NCBI GenBank assembly: GCA_029721515.1
Contig: CM056561.1
Coordinates: forward strand, 19,512,635-19,576,634
Length of the DNA: 64,000 nt
Direction of reading: 5' to 3'
Source of the DNA: Synanceia verrucosa
Lineage: Eukaryota; Chordata; Actinopteri; Perciformes; Synanceiidae
The notes below the pieces were generated by a model, which saw only the letters and a program-made list of their open reading frames with translations, was not told the origin of the DNA and made no database searches. Each line of letters begins with the position of its first letter. Position 1 is the first letter of the stretch. Shown piece by piece: positions 1 to 14,800 of this stretch. Position numbers and translations under genes: made by a program.

Positions 1-3000
1 TTGTTCATGTTTCCCTTCTGTGGAGAGATGGAAAGAAAGCAGGAAACATGGTGGAGTTAGAAAGCATTTGAAACTGAACAGATGGAAAATGGCATGGTCT
101 TCCCAGAGGTGGAAAAGCATACATTGTATTCAAGTTAACAGTCACAGAGATAAAACATCAGTTTTGCGCTCTGTGGTCCTCCTGAATTTTCCTCTATAAA
201 ACACTTTTCTCTTTTTGAGTGAATCTGAAGTGGTTTCTCTCTGCAAATATATTAAAATAATAAAACTTATTTCTATCCTGCAGAAACTAGTCCCGTTCTT
301 CCTTCTTTTTGGCTGAAGGGAAATTTGTTCTGCTGTGTAATGCTTAGGCAATTTGATTTGGAGAACTAAAATCCCTCTGACTAAAACACACAGTCTTTTT
401 GATGATTTATCTCTCTCTACTTGTTCAGTTAAAGAGTCCTCATATATAGGCCACAGTATAAAGAGAAGCATCACAATGTGTGCCGAGTCTTTCTAGTATT
501 GTTAAAAGTTGGTTCATGTGGCGGTATGATACGAACCATCACGACTCGTTCGTTCAGCAGACAGATTCATTATTGAAAATATATACTGAGAATGAATCAA
601 AACTGGGATTTTACTTCAAGACTAGTCACCCAAAACATTCCAGGTCAAATCAAACAGGACTTCCTGCAAACCTAAAGAAGAAAGATACATCCAGTATTCA
701 TCACTGTTTTGAATTATGTGGCTCCATGCACAATGTTGTCTCACCAAATTATGTTCATAATTATATAGGTTGCTATGAAATGTGGTGCAGACATTAATGG
801 TTCACAGAGGAAAACTAATTATGTTTCAATCAGTCTTGACTGGACTTAATGCTAATTGACAATGTTAGCACACTAGTATACTGAATTACTATGATAGTAA
901 ACATGGCAGGTATTGTACCTTTAGCTTATATAGCTTTAATATAGCAGCGAACAACTATTTGTCCTGTAATGCTGCAGTTGCACTGTTAACTGCTAGCAGG
1001 CAGCTCATCTGTCTCCATGTTGAGAGCTGTGTAGAGGCAACAGATACTCAGAATTCTGTAATGAGCACTTTTTAAAAAAATAATCATTTAAATGAACACA
1101 TGAGACAAATTGAATTGTCTTGATTTCGTTGCTGAAGGCAGACGGTGACATGATGAAGCTCGCAGGCAGTCTCTGACACAGACGGCCTTTGTAGAGCGTC
1201 GTCATTCATGCTGCTCTCAGTCACTGACCTTGGCCGTCTGCGACTCGGCACATCTTTACCTCCCTGCTTCATTCTCTCGCTCCCTCTCTCCTCTCTAGTC
1301 CCTTTCCAGTAATTGCATGTCACATCAATGTTCCCCTGTGCAGCCAAGCACAAAACTTTCTTGCCACATTCATCCTCTGCTCCCTTTGGTTCACCACCAC
1401 CACACCCTTCTGGCCTATCTTTTCTGCTTTGCATTGTGTTTTCCATGCTCACATTCATTTCCCTCTCTGTTTTCTCTCTCTCCATCCCTCTCCTCTTTCT
1501 TCTCTCTCCTGTTTTCTCCAGACTCTTATGGTTTTCTTTTCGCTGTGCTGCCTCAGCAGTCTTTTCTACTCTGTCCCTTCCCCTGGTGATGACAACTGGT
1601 CCTCTGCCTCCTACACTCCCCTATTTCCATCCATCTCAGCCAGTCCATCTCCTTGTGTGTGTGTTTGCCCTTCCTCACACTAATGCTGCTTCATAAATCT
1701 CGCTGTCTCTCTTAATGAGCCTCTTCACATAGAGACAAATAAGATGTGTCCTCCCTGCAAGGCCTAGTGGTGATGAAAAATGTGTACTGTTTTTTTTCCA
1801 TGTTAGATTAGAGGAAACACATCTTAATATGCCTCACCACACTGCATTTTTTTAAGTCATTCTCACCATGTGATTTTTTTTTTCTTTTCTTTCCAAACAG
1901 GAAGTTCTATTGTTTCATTGCTCTGTGCTTGTGACCACACGGCTCAGCTCGCCAAGATCAGAGAGAGGCTTTTAGGCAACAGCTTCATGGTCATGAGTGA
2001 CAGGTATGAATACTGAGAGGGGGTTTCTCATTCATTATCAATGAGAGGTGCTGAGATTGCTTTGAAGATGACTTCACGCAGGGTAGTGGTTGTGTGTTAG
2101 GATCTGACTTAATGGACAATCTATTAGACTCTTACCATGTTCTGTTCTTTATTATCTCTGGGTTAGTAGGTCATTACAGACATCTGCTGCTTCCAAGCAA
2201 CACAAGCAAAATGCAAAATAACGAAGCCTCGGGTGTATGCCCATCCTCCTGCTTCTGAATATTTGTGTTTAAAAGAACTAAAATTCAGAAAAATATAGCA
2301 AAACCTCCAAAATTCACAGTAGGGGTTGAGCGGCGCTGAGGTTTGGGATGTGGGGGATGTGGGATGAAAGCAATGCAAAGAGTTCAAAGTGTAGAGAGAG
2401 AGAAAGCTGAGGCAGAGAGACACCGGAGGAGAGCACTCTGGAGGAAAGGAGGTGACAGGAGGGTAATGATGCAGGAGAAACATAGAAAACAAGCTTTCAA
2501 GGAACTGCTGGGTGAATGTAAATAGTGAAGGAGTCTGGCTCTGGGTTCAGCATACTTGAATGTAAACACAAGCACAATGGTGGCTCATGGGAAATTACTA
2601 AGTGGGTGATGCATAATTAGTTTTTGTCTGAAAGCCCTTTAAAGAGCAAATTAATCTTGTGTACTGTACAACAGGCTGAGATGAAAAAAGAGGGGGGCGA
2701 CTCACATTATCCTAAACACAGTGATCGGAAAATACACAAACAATCACAGTCTTAATCTGAAGGGTGACTCCTTTCCTCCCTTAGAGTTCACACTTTTACC
2801 AAACCTGAACATATGTGCATTTCCACCGTGCAAAAGCTCCTGCTCCTCCCAACTCACTGAATTGCACTTGTTCTGTAATTGATTTTTCTCATCTCTCATG
2901 CTTTGAAGGCTGTAGCAGTCACCTCCTCAGAAAATCTATTAATCTGGAGATGGAGTTAACCTACTCTGTCTATGACCCCTGTTTGATATCACTGAGCTAA

Positions 3001-4270
3001 TTTAAATGAACAAGTGGGGAGTGGTAAGCCTATTATGAACTGATAAATGTGGAAAAGTATTGATTCAAAACATTCTTTGAAATGATGCCGATGGAGCTAA
3101 CAAGCCTCAGTGGGAGTGTGGACTATAGAAACATACATAATTTATCAATATATTCATCATTTAAAACAAAAGCTGCGCCAGGAGCAGGCTTTTGTTTACA
3201 GTGAGTAAGTCTGTAAAGCAGGTCAAAGGTTATGTGATCTTACAATAATACTCTACACTCTTTCTTTTTTCTGCCACTCCTTTGTTATCAAATGAGACAT
3301 CCTCTCTGCCCTTTTTGTCTCGTGTCCATGTTGGTCACACGCCTGAAGAGTCTGCAAGGGAAAGAAGGAGAACCCTACAGACTCATGCATATTCCACACA
3401 CCAGCGTGCACCTCATCTGACGAACCACTAAGTAGTATATCTAACCTTCATTAGCTGCTTTTTTGCACCATTTTAAATGAAGTTAAACAGAAAGTGGAGC
3501 ACTTATACGATTTATACTTTATACAACATCTTTGAGAAACTTACAGTACATCCCTCCGTGTTTGTTAGTGTACGATTTGTGGTTCTCTCATCACATTATG
3601 TAATTTGTCAGGCGATGCTTTTCTTTCTATGTGTGTGTATCCACGTCGCTCACACACACACACACGAACGCAGCCGTGCACTTAAAGTCAGCTGGACATC
3701 GCTGATGTATCGATTGTCATCTGTTTGCCTCTTGCGACTGTCAGCATGTTTCTTTGTGTCACTGGGGAAAAGAGGTTTGGTTTGTTTAATGACGCCGGTT
3801 GCCATGGAAACAGCCTCCCGCTTTACAGTGATGGAGGGGAGAGAAAGGAGGGAGTGACTGAAGGGCTGGCAGAGGTTTACTGTCTGTGTGTTTGTAGGTC
3901 AGGTACTCTGTGAAATGCAATAAAATAGATTATGTGCACATAAATCTGTAACCCATCGACTGAACACCAATATGCTGTTTCATCAAAGTGATCAGAAACA
4001 AGCCAATGGGTGTGTACCAACCACCAGTGTGCAGCGTATGTGTAACACAGGCCCAATGTATAATGCATGAGTTTTATTCCTTTTGGCAAGAGAAGCAAGT
4101 GTTTTGATACACATAGTGAAATTTAACAGCCTGATGTTGCTGTAAGCTGTTTAATGCTGTATTTATTGTCTATAGGCAGTTACTCGCTAGACTGCATCTA
4201 ATTTGAAGGTGTAATTATACATGTTAGTTAAAGCTCAAAGCTGAAAACATCTACAGGGAAAAGCCATGAA

Positions 4271-4298
<28 letters not shown>
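4271..4298. repeat. (GT)n microsatellite
   Basis: A pure run of about 14 GT units, in DNA with no gene. Confidence 0.95.
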
Positions 4299-4301
<3 letters not shown>

Positions 4302-7300
4302 GAGGGTGTAGTTATGTTTCCTCTTTTCTGATTATTCTTTTTAAATGATTGGAGACAGTATAGCTCCGTCTTTTGCTTGGCATGAGTTTTGGATTAATCA
4401 GCCATATGCACACCAAGAGTTGCTGTGTTGGTAATTATCACATGTGATCATAGAGATTGAATTTTATGGGGGAAAACAGTGTGCACTCTGTGATTACCTC
4501 TGGGCTGCCTTCAGTTTTTTTTTTTTTTTTTACTCTATAATTTTTATTTTATTTTATTTTTTGCAGTTTAACAGGCTGCTGGGTTTTATTGAATCATCCT
4601 CTGGTTGCAATGGTCTAGTCAGCCTCTGAAAGCCAAAGGCTGTGGCTCTGGTTCAGTTCCACCCTCGCTCCTCAGCTCTCTGCCAGCAATGTCATTTCAG
4701 GCTCAACAGACTACAATCTATGCTCCCAACACCTCCAAAGTATTTACATTGCTCTGTTCTGCTTGCACCAAATCATCCAACGTCTCCTGCTGCCACCACT
4801 TGTTCGATCTACTCATCGCCACGCCCGTCTGGAAACCTCATGCAGGTAACTCTGTCTTACAGAGCTGGGAGTGTTTCTTGGATGACAGATGTCTGGGGAC
4901 ACAACCTTCTGCCACAGTTCACCTTATATTGCCGGGCCAGTGGAATTATTAGATTTCCATTTTCAAAGACGCTGACCTGCATGCGGACAGTGTCGTTATT
5001 GCTGACCCCTGTTAGATAAGGTCACTGACTATGAAATGCTTTGAAGTCACTCAAGCCTTTCTATTCTCCATGAACAGCAAAAAATGCTTTCCTTCCCTTT
5101 TTCATTTGCCTGTTTCGACTCCATTTCCCACTTTGACTCATTACCGTGGCTCTATTTGGACTCAGTCTCCCTCCATGTTTTCACTCTCTGTTTTGGCATC
5201 GCCTCTGGCACCAGATGCAACCCAGTTAACTGGCCCACAGCCCAACTGCCAGCATGCTGCAGAGACCCAGCCGAGGCTTCTGGGTGCCACAGATACTTAA
5301 GGTGTTGCGCTGCATACCCATGAGTGCATTTTTCATGCTTAGTAAGCACAGGACCTATTTTGGTCAGCACATGTGTCATGGAGCCACTGAGCAGGAGCGT
5401 CCTTTCAGCACTGCAACAGCCAGAGGAGCTTACTCACATACAGTCTGTGGTCCCAGTTGGCAGGTGGTGCTGAGGCTGTAACCGTAGCAACCCCTCTCTC
5501 CCATAACACTTTAGCCTGGCTTTAACAAGCCATCCATCCTGCTGCCTCTGTGGCTCTGCACCACTCCACTTTCTGCTCGCCGGCGGAGCTCTCTAGCTCG
5601 GCTCTACTCTCTCTGATCGTAATCGTTGTAATCACAGTGAAGTATCATTATCACAATTATCGCATTATCATCTCTGAATAACTATTTCAATACAGTAATA
5701 AATAGCCTTGCTCAAGAGTTTTTCTGGGATATTTTTTTTAATCTGTAAAATCTACACAAAAGGCGTACAAGTCCAGAGAGGAGATGTCACATGATCTGGG
5801 CCTATTAAACCCATCACTTATCATCGTATTTTATTTGTAAATGGTATGCTACTGTCATGTTTATGTAATTGATAACATTTTTATTGATTCTTAAATAAAA
5901 GTACTAAAATAGTTATTCTTAAATTATGTTCTTGAATACAAATGACTGTTTGCTGGGAATTTAATGTGTGAATGATTTGAGTTAATTGAATGTATTTTGT
6001 TTTTTACTGCTGCAGATGGAAGCACATGACATTTCAGGGCTGCTTTGATTGTCTCTCATCCAGCAGCGTCACTGTAAGAAAAGCCAAATTAAGACAGAAT
6101 AACAATGGAAACTTAAGAACACAAAAAGAAATGAAAGCCAGCAACAGAGAGAGGAGAGAGAGAGCGCTCACCTGGAACATGACCCTGTATTGTTCCTCAG
6201 GCTTTTGAACCACACACATGTTGCACCCCATTGTGACTTATGACACTGTGCAGGTCCAAGATTGCCCCAGTTGACCAGTTCTCACACCAGGACTCTCTCG
6301 ATCAGGGTCTTTGTCTGTGGCAGTGGGAGAGCCCCACCCTCATCCGCAGCCTTGTGGTATATTTCACTACTCCTCCTCACAGTGACACAGTTTATTTGGT
6401 GGTGCGCTCCTCTTCTTGTTCACAATTCAAGTGTTATAACCCAGAGTAAATTCAATTGTGGAGATTGTTTCAGAGCTGCAAGACCAGATGTTTGTGTCTG
6501 TCTCCATCTCAGGCAAAAATCTTGCTTGTTCAAGTACAAGTGTTTGTTGTGGGTCATCCGGTTTCAGAAAAGATGTTTCATAGAGTCCTGCTGGTTTTGT
6601 GCTTATGTCATTTAATAAATTAGACCATCATTTAGGCAAATCAGTGCTGATCCAGAAGCATGCCAGAGGTGATACAGGACACTTACTGTTCTATGTCTGG
6701 TCTGTTCTTTAGTTTAGAAACTGCAGCATAGAGCAGGTTTTCCCAGATGAACTCCTTCACGCTGTTTCTGAGTTCTTTCACTCGTGGCACTAAACCTCCA
6801 AACAGCACACTAACAGCGATGCTCTCTGAACAAGCTAGACACAAACACTCCAGCTATCAAAGAACTCACCTCAGTCCTGTTTTTTCTCCCACACAGAGTT
6901 TCCCACCTGCTATGGCCTCGACTTTCCAGGAGTGCCAAAAGATTGCTGCTGAGAGCTTCTCCTCTTGTCAGGACTGCCCTGCTCTTGTCCTCCACTTCAG
7001 GATAAAGGTACTTCCTAATTTAGCATTTAAGTGGGGCAGGGTGAGCTATACAAGGTGGTGCCCATCACACCCTCAGCCAGGATCGTTTGAGCCCTTGCTG
7101 TGAAGCTAAGATAAGCCCAAAAAACACGCACACCTGCACACGCATCAACACAGATGACAACACTCGTGTCTTTCAACTACAAGCACACAAGCTGCCAGAT
7201 TTCCTGTAACTGTCAGCAGAACTGCCATCAACAGAGAAATGATTTTTCACACTACAAGACATGTAAATAACACATGCCCACAACTGTATGATTGTTCTAG

Positions 7301-8799
7301 CAGGCTGCAGCAGGAAGACATTGCGTTTATCTGATCTGTTGTCAGATATCATGACAAGGATGAGACCATTGATCCTCTGCACTACAGCACACTCAGCACT
7401 CTGACACACAGCTCCAGGGTGAGACCGAATGACGGATTATAATTAAATTAGTGACCTCTTAAGCAGAGATCAGACAAGACTCTATCGTGACTCTGTGGAG
7501 AAATCAATATCAAACTGACTCATGGATCAATTGGATTTTCTGGGTTATTGGGAAGATCAAGATTATTCATCACAAGCGCCATCCATGTCTGTTGGTTACA
7601 TATCCAAAGATTTCATTTATGTAGGCAGGTCTTTGTTATCAACCTGTGTATATACAAACACATTCTGTTACGCTTTAATATTTAAATAGTACACCATCAC
7701 TTTCTATAAATGACCTCATCTACTGACATGGAATGCCTACTCACTTTAAGATTAACTCCAGTCAAGGATAACCTCAATTACAAAGGTAACAAAACCTCAG
7801 TGCAATTTTTCCAACTGTCCTCCCGTCCCCTTTCTCCTGTCCGTCTGAGTCTCATCATGTTGGTCACACCTTTATCTTTAATCCTTCAGTGAGCCTTAAG
7901 AGTCTTGTCTTAAAAGTCCATCACCCTGTGTGCTGCCAGTGACAGGGTGTTAGAGCTGCTAATCCTCACCCAAGGCTCCACTACACCTGTATCCTTTCCA
8001 GAGGCAGTGTAATCCCAGACTCTGACTCCCACTCACTTACAATTATGTACTCATACGCAGAAGTGCAGAGGCTTGAGAGAAAAAGACAGGCTGATAGTCT
8101 GGAGAGCAGGAGCTAATCAAGCTACCGCGAGGTGTCAGACATGCTCAGCAGGCAGGTGTGCTCCAACTGTCACCGTCTCTCCGTCTCCATCTCTTGTCCA
8201 TCCCCATAATTATACCTCTCTCTACCTAAGTATCAGTCTTACATGATTATTGCAGTGCAACATTTACAATCAACGTCTACAAAGTACAATATAATCACAA
8301 AAAATGCCAATTAAAATAAGGAGTATAAAATAATGTTCTCAAGGGGTACAAATGCACCCATACAAGTTAGTCCATCTTCAGTCTGCAGCAGGGAAAAACA
8401 AAAATCAAGAATGGCAATCAGTAAGTCCATTTTAATCCTCCCATTGTCCTCTGGTCATCCTATTTAAAATATCCACAGGAGGGTTTTTGTGTTTAAGAAA
8501 AGAAATAGAAAGCATGGCGGAGTATCCCAGGTGCTTTGGGGTGTTGAGCAGAGTACAGTGCTCTTCTCAGGTCAGTGATAAATCACCATCAGCAAGCCCC
8601 ACAAGATGAGAGAAATCACTAGCAGCTGATTGGAGGATACTTCTTGGCTTCTTCCCTTGGGCGCGACGGTAAATGCACTCCCCCACTGCAGGAGGGTGGG
8701 GGACACAAAAGGCGGTTGTTCCCCAGCGGTGGAGGAGCCTGCTGATCTGGACGCTGCACTACTACTAAAGCTGAATTCGCATGGATTTTACACTGTATA

Positions 8800-8801
<2 letters not shown>

Positions 8802-8831
<30 letters not shown>
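8802..8831. repeat. (TC)n microsatellite
   Basis: A pure run of about 15 TC units. It is followed by more pyrimidine-rich sequence. Confidence 0.95.
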
Positions 8832-8835
<4 letters not shown>

Positions 8836-11800
8836 CCAGGGCTGGGCTGCTGCTCTCTTTTTCTAGCCCCCATAATTTTTACCCACACCTCATTTGCTAC
8901 CCTCTCCCTCCTCCTCACTCTCCTCTATCTGCTTGTCTGCAGGCAAGAAGACAGCAAGCACTGGAAAAGCCTGTGCATAGTGTTTGAACAGAACCGGGCG
9001 AGATCACCACCAAAGCAACATAAAAGTGAATGAAATATCAAGGTATGCAGGCACTATCAGACAAGCAAGGAATAGGTTCGTTCATCTTATGGCATGCCAG
9101 CGTTTCTGTGTCACCTTGAGTTTGTTATGAGTTGATATTAGAAAGAAAAGGATGATTGCACTTTTTTCCAGAGCAGTAAAACTGCCCAAAGCAGGTAGAG
9201 AGAACTCGTGACTGGCTGTGCATTTAGATGAGGCTCTGTGCTGCCACAAAGAAGGTGGGGAAAGAAACACTGGGGGGGAAAGAAGTGAATAACAGGTGTG
9301 ACAGGATACATTGAAAGATATGGAAGAAAGCCAAGAGAGGAAATGCAAATGAGTGTGTGGGAGAGCAGCGAAGATGCTGGGATGGGATGGAATGACAGAT
9401 TACTGCAGTAATCAGAATGACCTGCTGAGGAGGAGGAGGGGGTGAGGTGGCGAAGGCGTATGTAGGCTTTTAATTTGAAGTATCTGCCCAGCCTGGGAAG
9501 TATTCGTGGGTAAAATTCTCCTGTTCTCCTAATGAAACTTTTCACACAACCAGAGCACCACTCACTAGCTCATTTTTGATTTGAAAAAGGCCTGTTTGGG
9601 CACATTGACTGCAGTGCACTGCCAAGACACCAAAAAGCTGGAGAAGGGAGACAGTCCACAGGATTAGAGTCACTGATACCAACATATTATAGAATAATTT
9701 TATTTACACTACCTCTCTCAGGGTTGACCTTTAAGGGGTACTGTTGTAATTTTCTACCTGTCAGTTTACTCCTTTTCCATCTTTAGGTGCTTTCCATCTC
9801 TCTCTGCTACATCAGAAATTCATTTATCTTCTATATATCCACTGGGAGCCATGCCACATATTTCATGTTCATCTGATGCACATTTATAACCTCCTGACTC
9901 CCAATATTTGTTGTTTAAAATTCATTTTGGTTGATAATTCAGCTGGCTTACACATATTTTGCAGGGCTGATACTGAATGCACCCCCCCATATTTAACACT
10001 CACACTAACAAACATTCACATCTCTGTTGCACTAGTGCATCTCTCAGCCCCAATCTGTCTGCTTTAGCTCTTCATCCCCAAATGAAAAGGTCAGTGTGTC
10101 AAACAGAAATACTCCGAAATATCAACTGCCCGCTCCACAAGACAGACAAGAGTAGAGATCATCACATTTAAACAGACAGATCTGTCTACAACACCTTTCT
10201 GTTTCCAGCTTAAATACCAGCAGTTGTCATCTGACATTATCCAGTACTGATTCTAGCACTTCTTTCTTTCACTTAGCTGAATAAAGGGCAGGTAGCCTGG
10301 AGGATTTCTCCACTAAATGCAACCTTTGGTCTGGCATTAATGTATCTCCACTGCTCTCAACTCTATACATCAGTATTACACAGACAATGTGTCACGTTCT
10401 GCAAGAGAGGGAAGAATCTGTCTGGTAAAAATGTTAATGGAAAATATTATGTATACATGAGTAAAGAGAAAAAAGGAAGAGCAAGAGCTATGACTTTTGA
10501 GGGGAGTAAAAGGGTAAAAAGGGCAGTAAAGGCACTAGAGAGAGGGGTGAACAGTAAGGAGATCAAAGCAAAATGAATAGAAATATGTAAAAGTAGAAAC
10601 CTTTCTTTCAAGCAAGACCTTTCCTTTCTGTAGAGCAGGTGGAGCAGGGAGGTGCAGGGCTCAATGGAGTACTGGCAGAATTTTAACAGTGTTCTCATTA
10701 TTTATTTACTGCTCTGAGGAAAAGACTGCCAGTATATAACACACTGCTGCAAGAACCATATTTTCTTTTCTTTTTTTCTTTTTGCATATGTGTATGCGTG
10801 TGTGCATGACTTGACTGCCGTATCATAGTACGAGTTAGCAGCAGCAGCTTCATTCACATTCTGGAGAAGCCACTGTGTGTGTGAAAGCCATTTCATATAG
10901 AGGAAAACGATGAGGACCAGCTGCCTCTAAGCGGCTCTGAGATGGCGTGAGATGGGGATTTAGACTGTGGAGAGGCAGATGAATGATAGATTGGAAGAAG
11001 GGGAAAGCTTGTGTGTGGACTGAGAGGAAGCCCTACACTTGGTGAGTGTGTCAAATCATGGTTGAGGAAACTTTGGTTAACAGAAGCAAAGACTTGTTAA
11101 AGTAAAAAAGGTAACATTGACATATGAGGGCAGAATTTGGTTTCTTTCAAACTGTAGTTGATGTTCTTTTCAAATCAAAACACACCAAATTGTTGCTGAA
11201 GGTGTCCCTTCAGAATCAATATCGGCATCCTGCTAATCTTTCTGTGCATTAATTATATTTATTTTACAATGTTAATATTTATACTTATGATACGAAAAAA
11301 ACAATCCCTCTCTCTATATTACAGTCTGTTTGAATCCTTTTTTTCAAATCTTTAATAAACAAACTTTTTTATGTTTCTCCCATAAAAATTGGGCATAGTC
11401 ACCTTGGTGCCATTTTCTAGCTTTGGGTTAGGCAATTTGACTGTCACCATTTTGGGTATTTGCAAGGACACAAGAGGGCACGACATAACACATTTTAGGC
11501 AACCACAATGTTACAATTAACTTGAACTGAGAGCACATTAGTGAAAGGGTTAAAACGAAGAGTTGTGAGATGAAAACATAGACAACACCTAGACTGGATA
11601 CTGTCAATCACAAGGTAGTCTCACTCTAAGCATCCCCAGTCTTATGGTCCATTTAACTTCAAATGTTACAGAAGCATATTGCATTCACATTCAACAAAAC
11701 AAAACAAGTTTTCTTGAGTAATTGATTTTCTGGGTTGTTTTTCAGGGTAATTAACTTTTTCTGAGGGCGAAATAATTACCATGAAAAACAAACAAAAATA

Positions 11801-14800
11801 CTCAGATATGCAGATTTTTTTTCAAGCAAATGCAATACACTTTTGTTAAATGGGACCATCATTTAATCAACGAACACCATCGATTATGTTGAGTTAATAA
11901 ATTAAGAGAGAAGTAGGGTCATTTTCTCATTGACTTCTATACAACCAGACTTCCTTTTGCAGAGTCGCTTCACTTTTCAGACCACAGAGTCACTGATCCC
12001 TCTCAAATCCATCCCCTCAATGGAAATCGAATGGATACAGTACAGCATACTGAGTAGTCAGGAAATTGGTTAGATAGCAGATTGTCCACCACTTTGAATA
12101 ATATCTGTTTTAATTAGTGTGTCTGTGTGGGTGTGTGATGTTTTTCTTTGTGTGAGTCATTTTGATCTGATCTGTTGTTCTCAGGGTTCTCTTGATCTTA
12201 ATCTCAGAATAAATCAAGCTCGGCTAACTAGCGTCAGAAAGTCGAAGCCATGCAGTGAAGACTTTGACTTTAAGCATCATGTTTTAAAGAGAAATGGGGG
12301 GATGTTGTAACACCATGTAAATAGCACGGAACATTTTTGTGAAGGGGGAATAGAAGAGATGCAGGAAGAAACCAACACTTGAGAGATGCTATGCAAAAAA
12401 AAAGAATAGAAGTATCTGTCTATCAAAAGACATTGACTGGCATGTGGGACATGGAAGTCCTCTTAAGCAAATAAATGGCTTTTCATGGCAGGGATGGGAG
12501 GGGGATTATTCCCCAATGTCAACCCATCACTGTTCTCAAATCTTCATTCATCACAGCCCTCTATTGCCAGTTCTCATCTGGCTCTGCTAGAGTGACTTAA
12601 CAAGGAGCAGGGATGGACAGAAAGAGAGAGAAGGAGGGAGAAAAAGAGGAGGTAAAGGAGGTAGGGAGGCGAGGGATTCGCTTTGACCACCATCTCACCT
12701 GTAAAGACAGAATAAATAATGCGAGGTAAACACAGAAAAGAGATTTCAGCACATAATTGGCTTCTGGACAACCTTAATAAGGCTCTCTGGAGGGCTACTG
12801 AGAGCTGCTTGTGGTATTTTGGCAATAAAATACAAAGAGATGAGCAAAAGGAGAATTGGGAGAGACTGTAACGGTTTGGAAACAGAAGAGGGAGTGAAGT
12901 GAGGGTGGAGAGAGCATGAGAAAAGGCTGAGAGAAGAGAAACAAAGGAATATACAATACAAGTGCAGTGGGCGTTGGATTTTCCAAAGGGAAAGGTGATT
13001 ACCACAGTACCGTAGGGGAGAAGGAAGGCTTAGTGTGGCCTAATTAATTTGAGTGCTAATGGAGAGACCACAAGTGTTCTATATCTCAACCTGCACAGTT
13101 TACTACATATGAATTCACATTTAACAGCATGGACCCAGTGACCCCAGCACTGACACAACAGGAAGGTAGACTATTTGATTCATTAATTAATTAAATGAGT
13201 ACATCAGATTTAAAATCTATAATTCCGTCGGCTGTGAGACGACTCCAGCTGTGCGACTCCAGATTATTCCCAAACTGTCTTCCCACCATGATGCTTTATT
13301 CTCACTGACTCCTCAGATCAATAAGGACTATATCATTCACCCTGCGATGTATTTAATGATCAGTATCAACATCTTTCACCTACTTGCCCACAAGAACATG
13401 TGTGCATGGACACATGCACACACCTTGATGCATTATGAAGAGAAAACGTGCAAAATCCCATTAATTCCACTCCATCCCTCTCTCTCCACCATTAGTGATC
13501 TCACCTAATGTGATCCCCAATGGCTGGCCGCTGTCTAAATGCATGCTTTTACAGCAAGAAGCTTTAATATTATTCTGGTCCAGCTCAGAGATCTGGCTCA
13601 CAGCTCAGTTATCTTTTTTCTAACTCAAAAATGATCTTCTAATTGCATCCTGGATGCAGCACAGCACTGAAATATGACAGTATTTTGTTGTGCAAACCTG
13701 AATAAGCCTTGCTCAGATAGCTGAAGAGTGTCTGTAAATAATAAACCAAACATATCCTACCCAGGTGTTTTCTGGCATCTGCAAGCTGTGGCTCGCCTCC
13801 TCCTACATACTCCCACTTATTTGCCCCAGGCTCATCCAAATCAATATATCATTAGCCACTCTCTCCACTCACCCCCCTGTCCTCCATCCAGAAAGCCTTA
13901 CCTCCCTCTACTCCACTTGTACTCTGTCCCCCCATCCTCCCATTTCACACTATTTCATGCTGTTTTTCTCCCTTTACCTCCCCTCTCATCTTCACCCCCT
14001 TTGGCCCTCTACCTCTCTGCTCTTCCAGCTCTGCTTCTCTTGTTTGTGCATTTCTCTGAACCTCCACCGCTGATGTGGAAGAAAGTGTGGAAGGGGTAAA
14101 GATGGGAGCGGGAACTGGAGCTTAAAGGTGTAAGGGATGAGTGTGCGCTGTATCAGGTAGATATGCAGATGGTGGGCGAGTGCAGGCATTGCAGAAATAC
14201 AGTATGAAAGGGGGAAGAGCAAAGCAGGGCGGGGATGGGGAGCGTGAGGGGGAGGGGAGTCTCGCTGGCTGGCTGACTGGGTGAAATGAATGTGTAATTG
14301 CGTTGTAGTGGCTCAACCCCTCACCAGACAACTGGTGGGGAGCGACAGCCACAACACTCCCACAGTGGACGTGGCTGAGTCCGTGCTTTGCTGTGCATTT
14401 TGAGTAAACAGAAAAGGTTGTCAATAAAGGCGCACAAACACCAGCACAACCGCCAAGTGTCAAACATGGCAAGTGACAAGTGACACATGGGTCAAGGTCA
14501 CTTGAAGCCAGCATGAATCCTGCTCATTTTTGATCAGTGGAAAAAAGAAATGGGGAACTTTTTGTGTGTATTTTAATGATAAAGATCATATTATTGGCTT
14601 ATGAAAGCAGTGATTGTTTGATTTAAATCTCCCCCCTCACTCATCTCTTCTGCCTCCTCTGCCTCCATCCACCCATTCACTCACAACCCACCCCGCCCTT
14701 CTTACATTTTCTTTTTATATTCTCTCCTCACTCTCCTCTTTATTTTCCTCCCCCCTTCCTCTTTCTCTCCACTTAAAATGATGCAGGGACGGGTGAAGAA

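Noticed and set aside
1084..1696. Overlapping open frames of 84-133 codons on both strands
   Set aside because: They lie in pyrimidine-rich DNA whose composition keeps several frames open; the translations are low-complexity Ser/Leu/Phe or Arg/Glu strings with no domain.
4567..4847. Segment with a T-rich acceptor-like TTGCAG and a CATGCAG|GTAACT donor, open in several frames
   Set aside because: The frame that starts at the acceptor stops after about 20 codons, and no frame resembles a known protein.
13728..14514. Several open frames of 76-130 codons
   Set aside because: Pro/Ser/Leu-rich translations of C- and T-rich sequence on both strands, with no splice context or recognisable motif.
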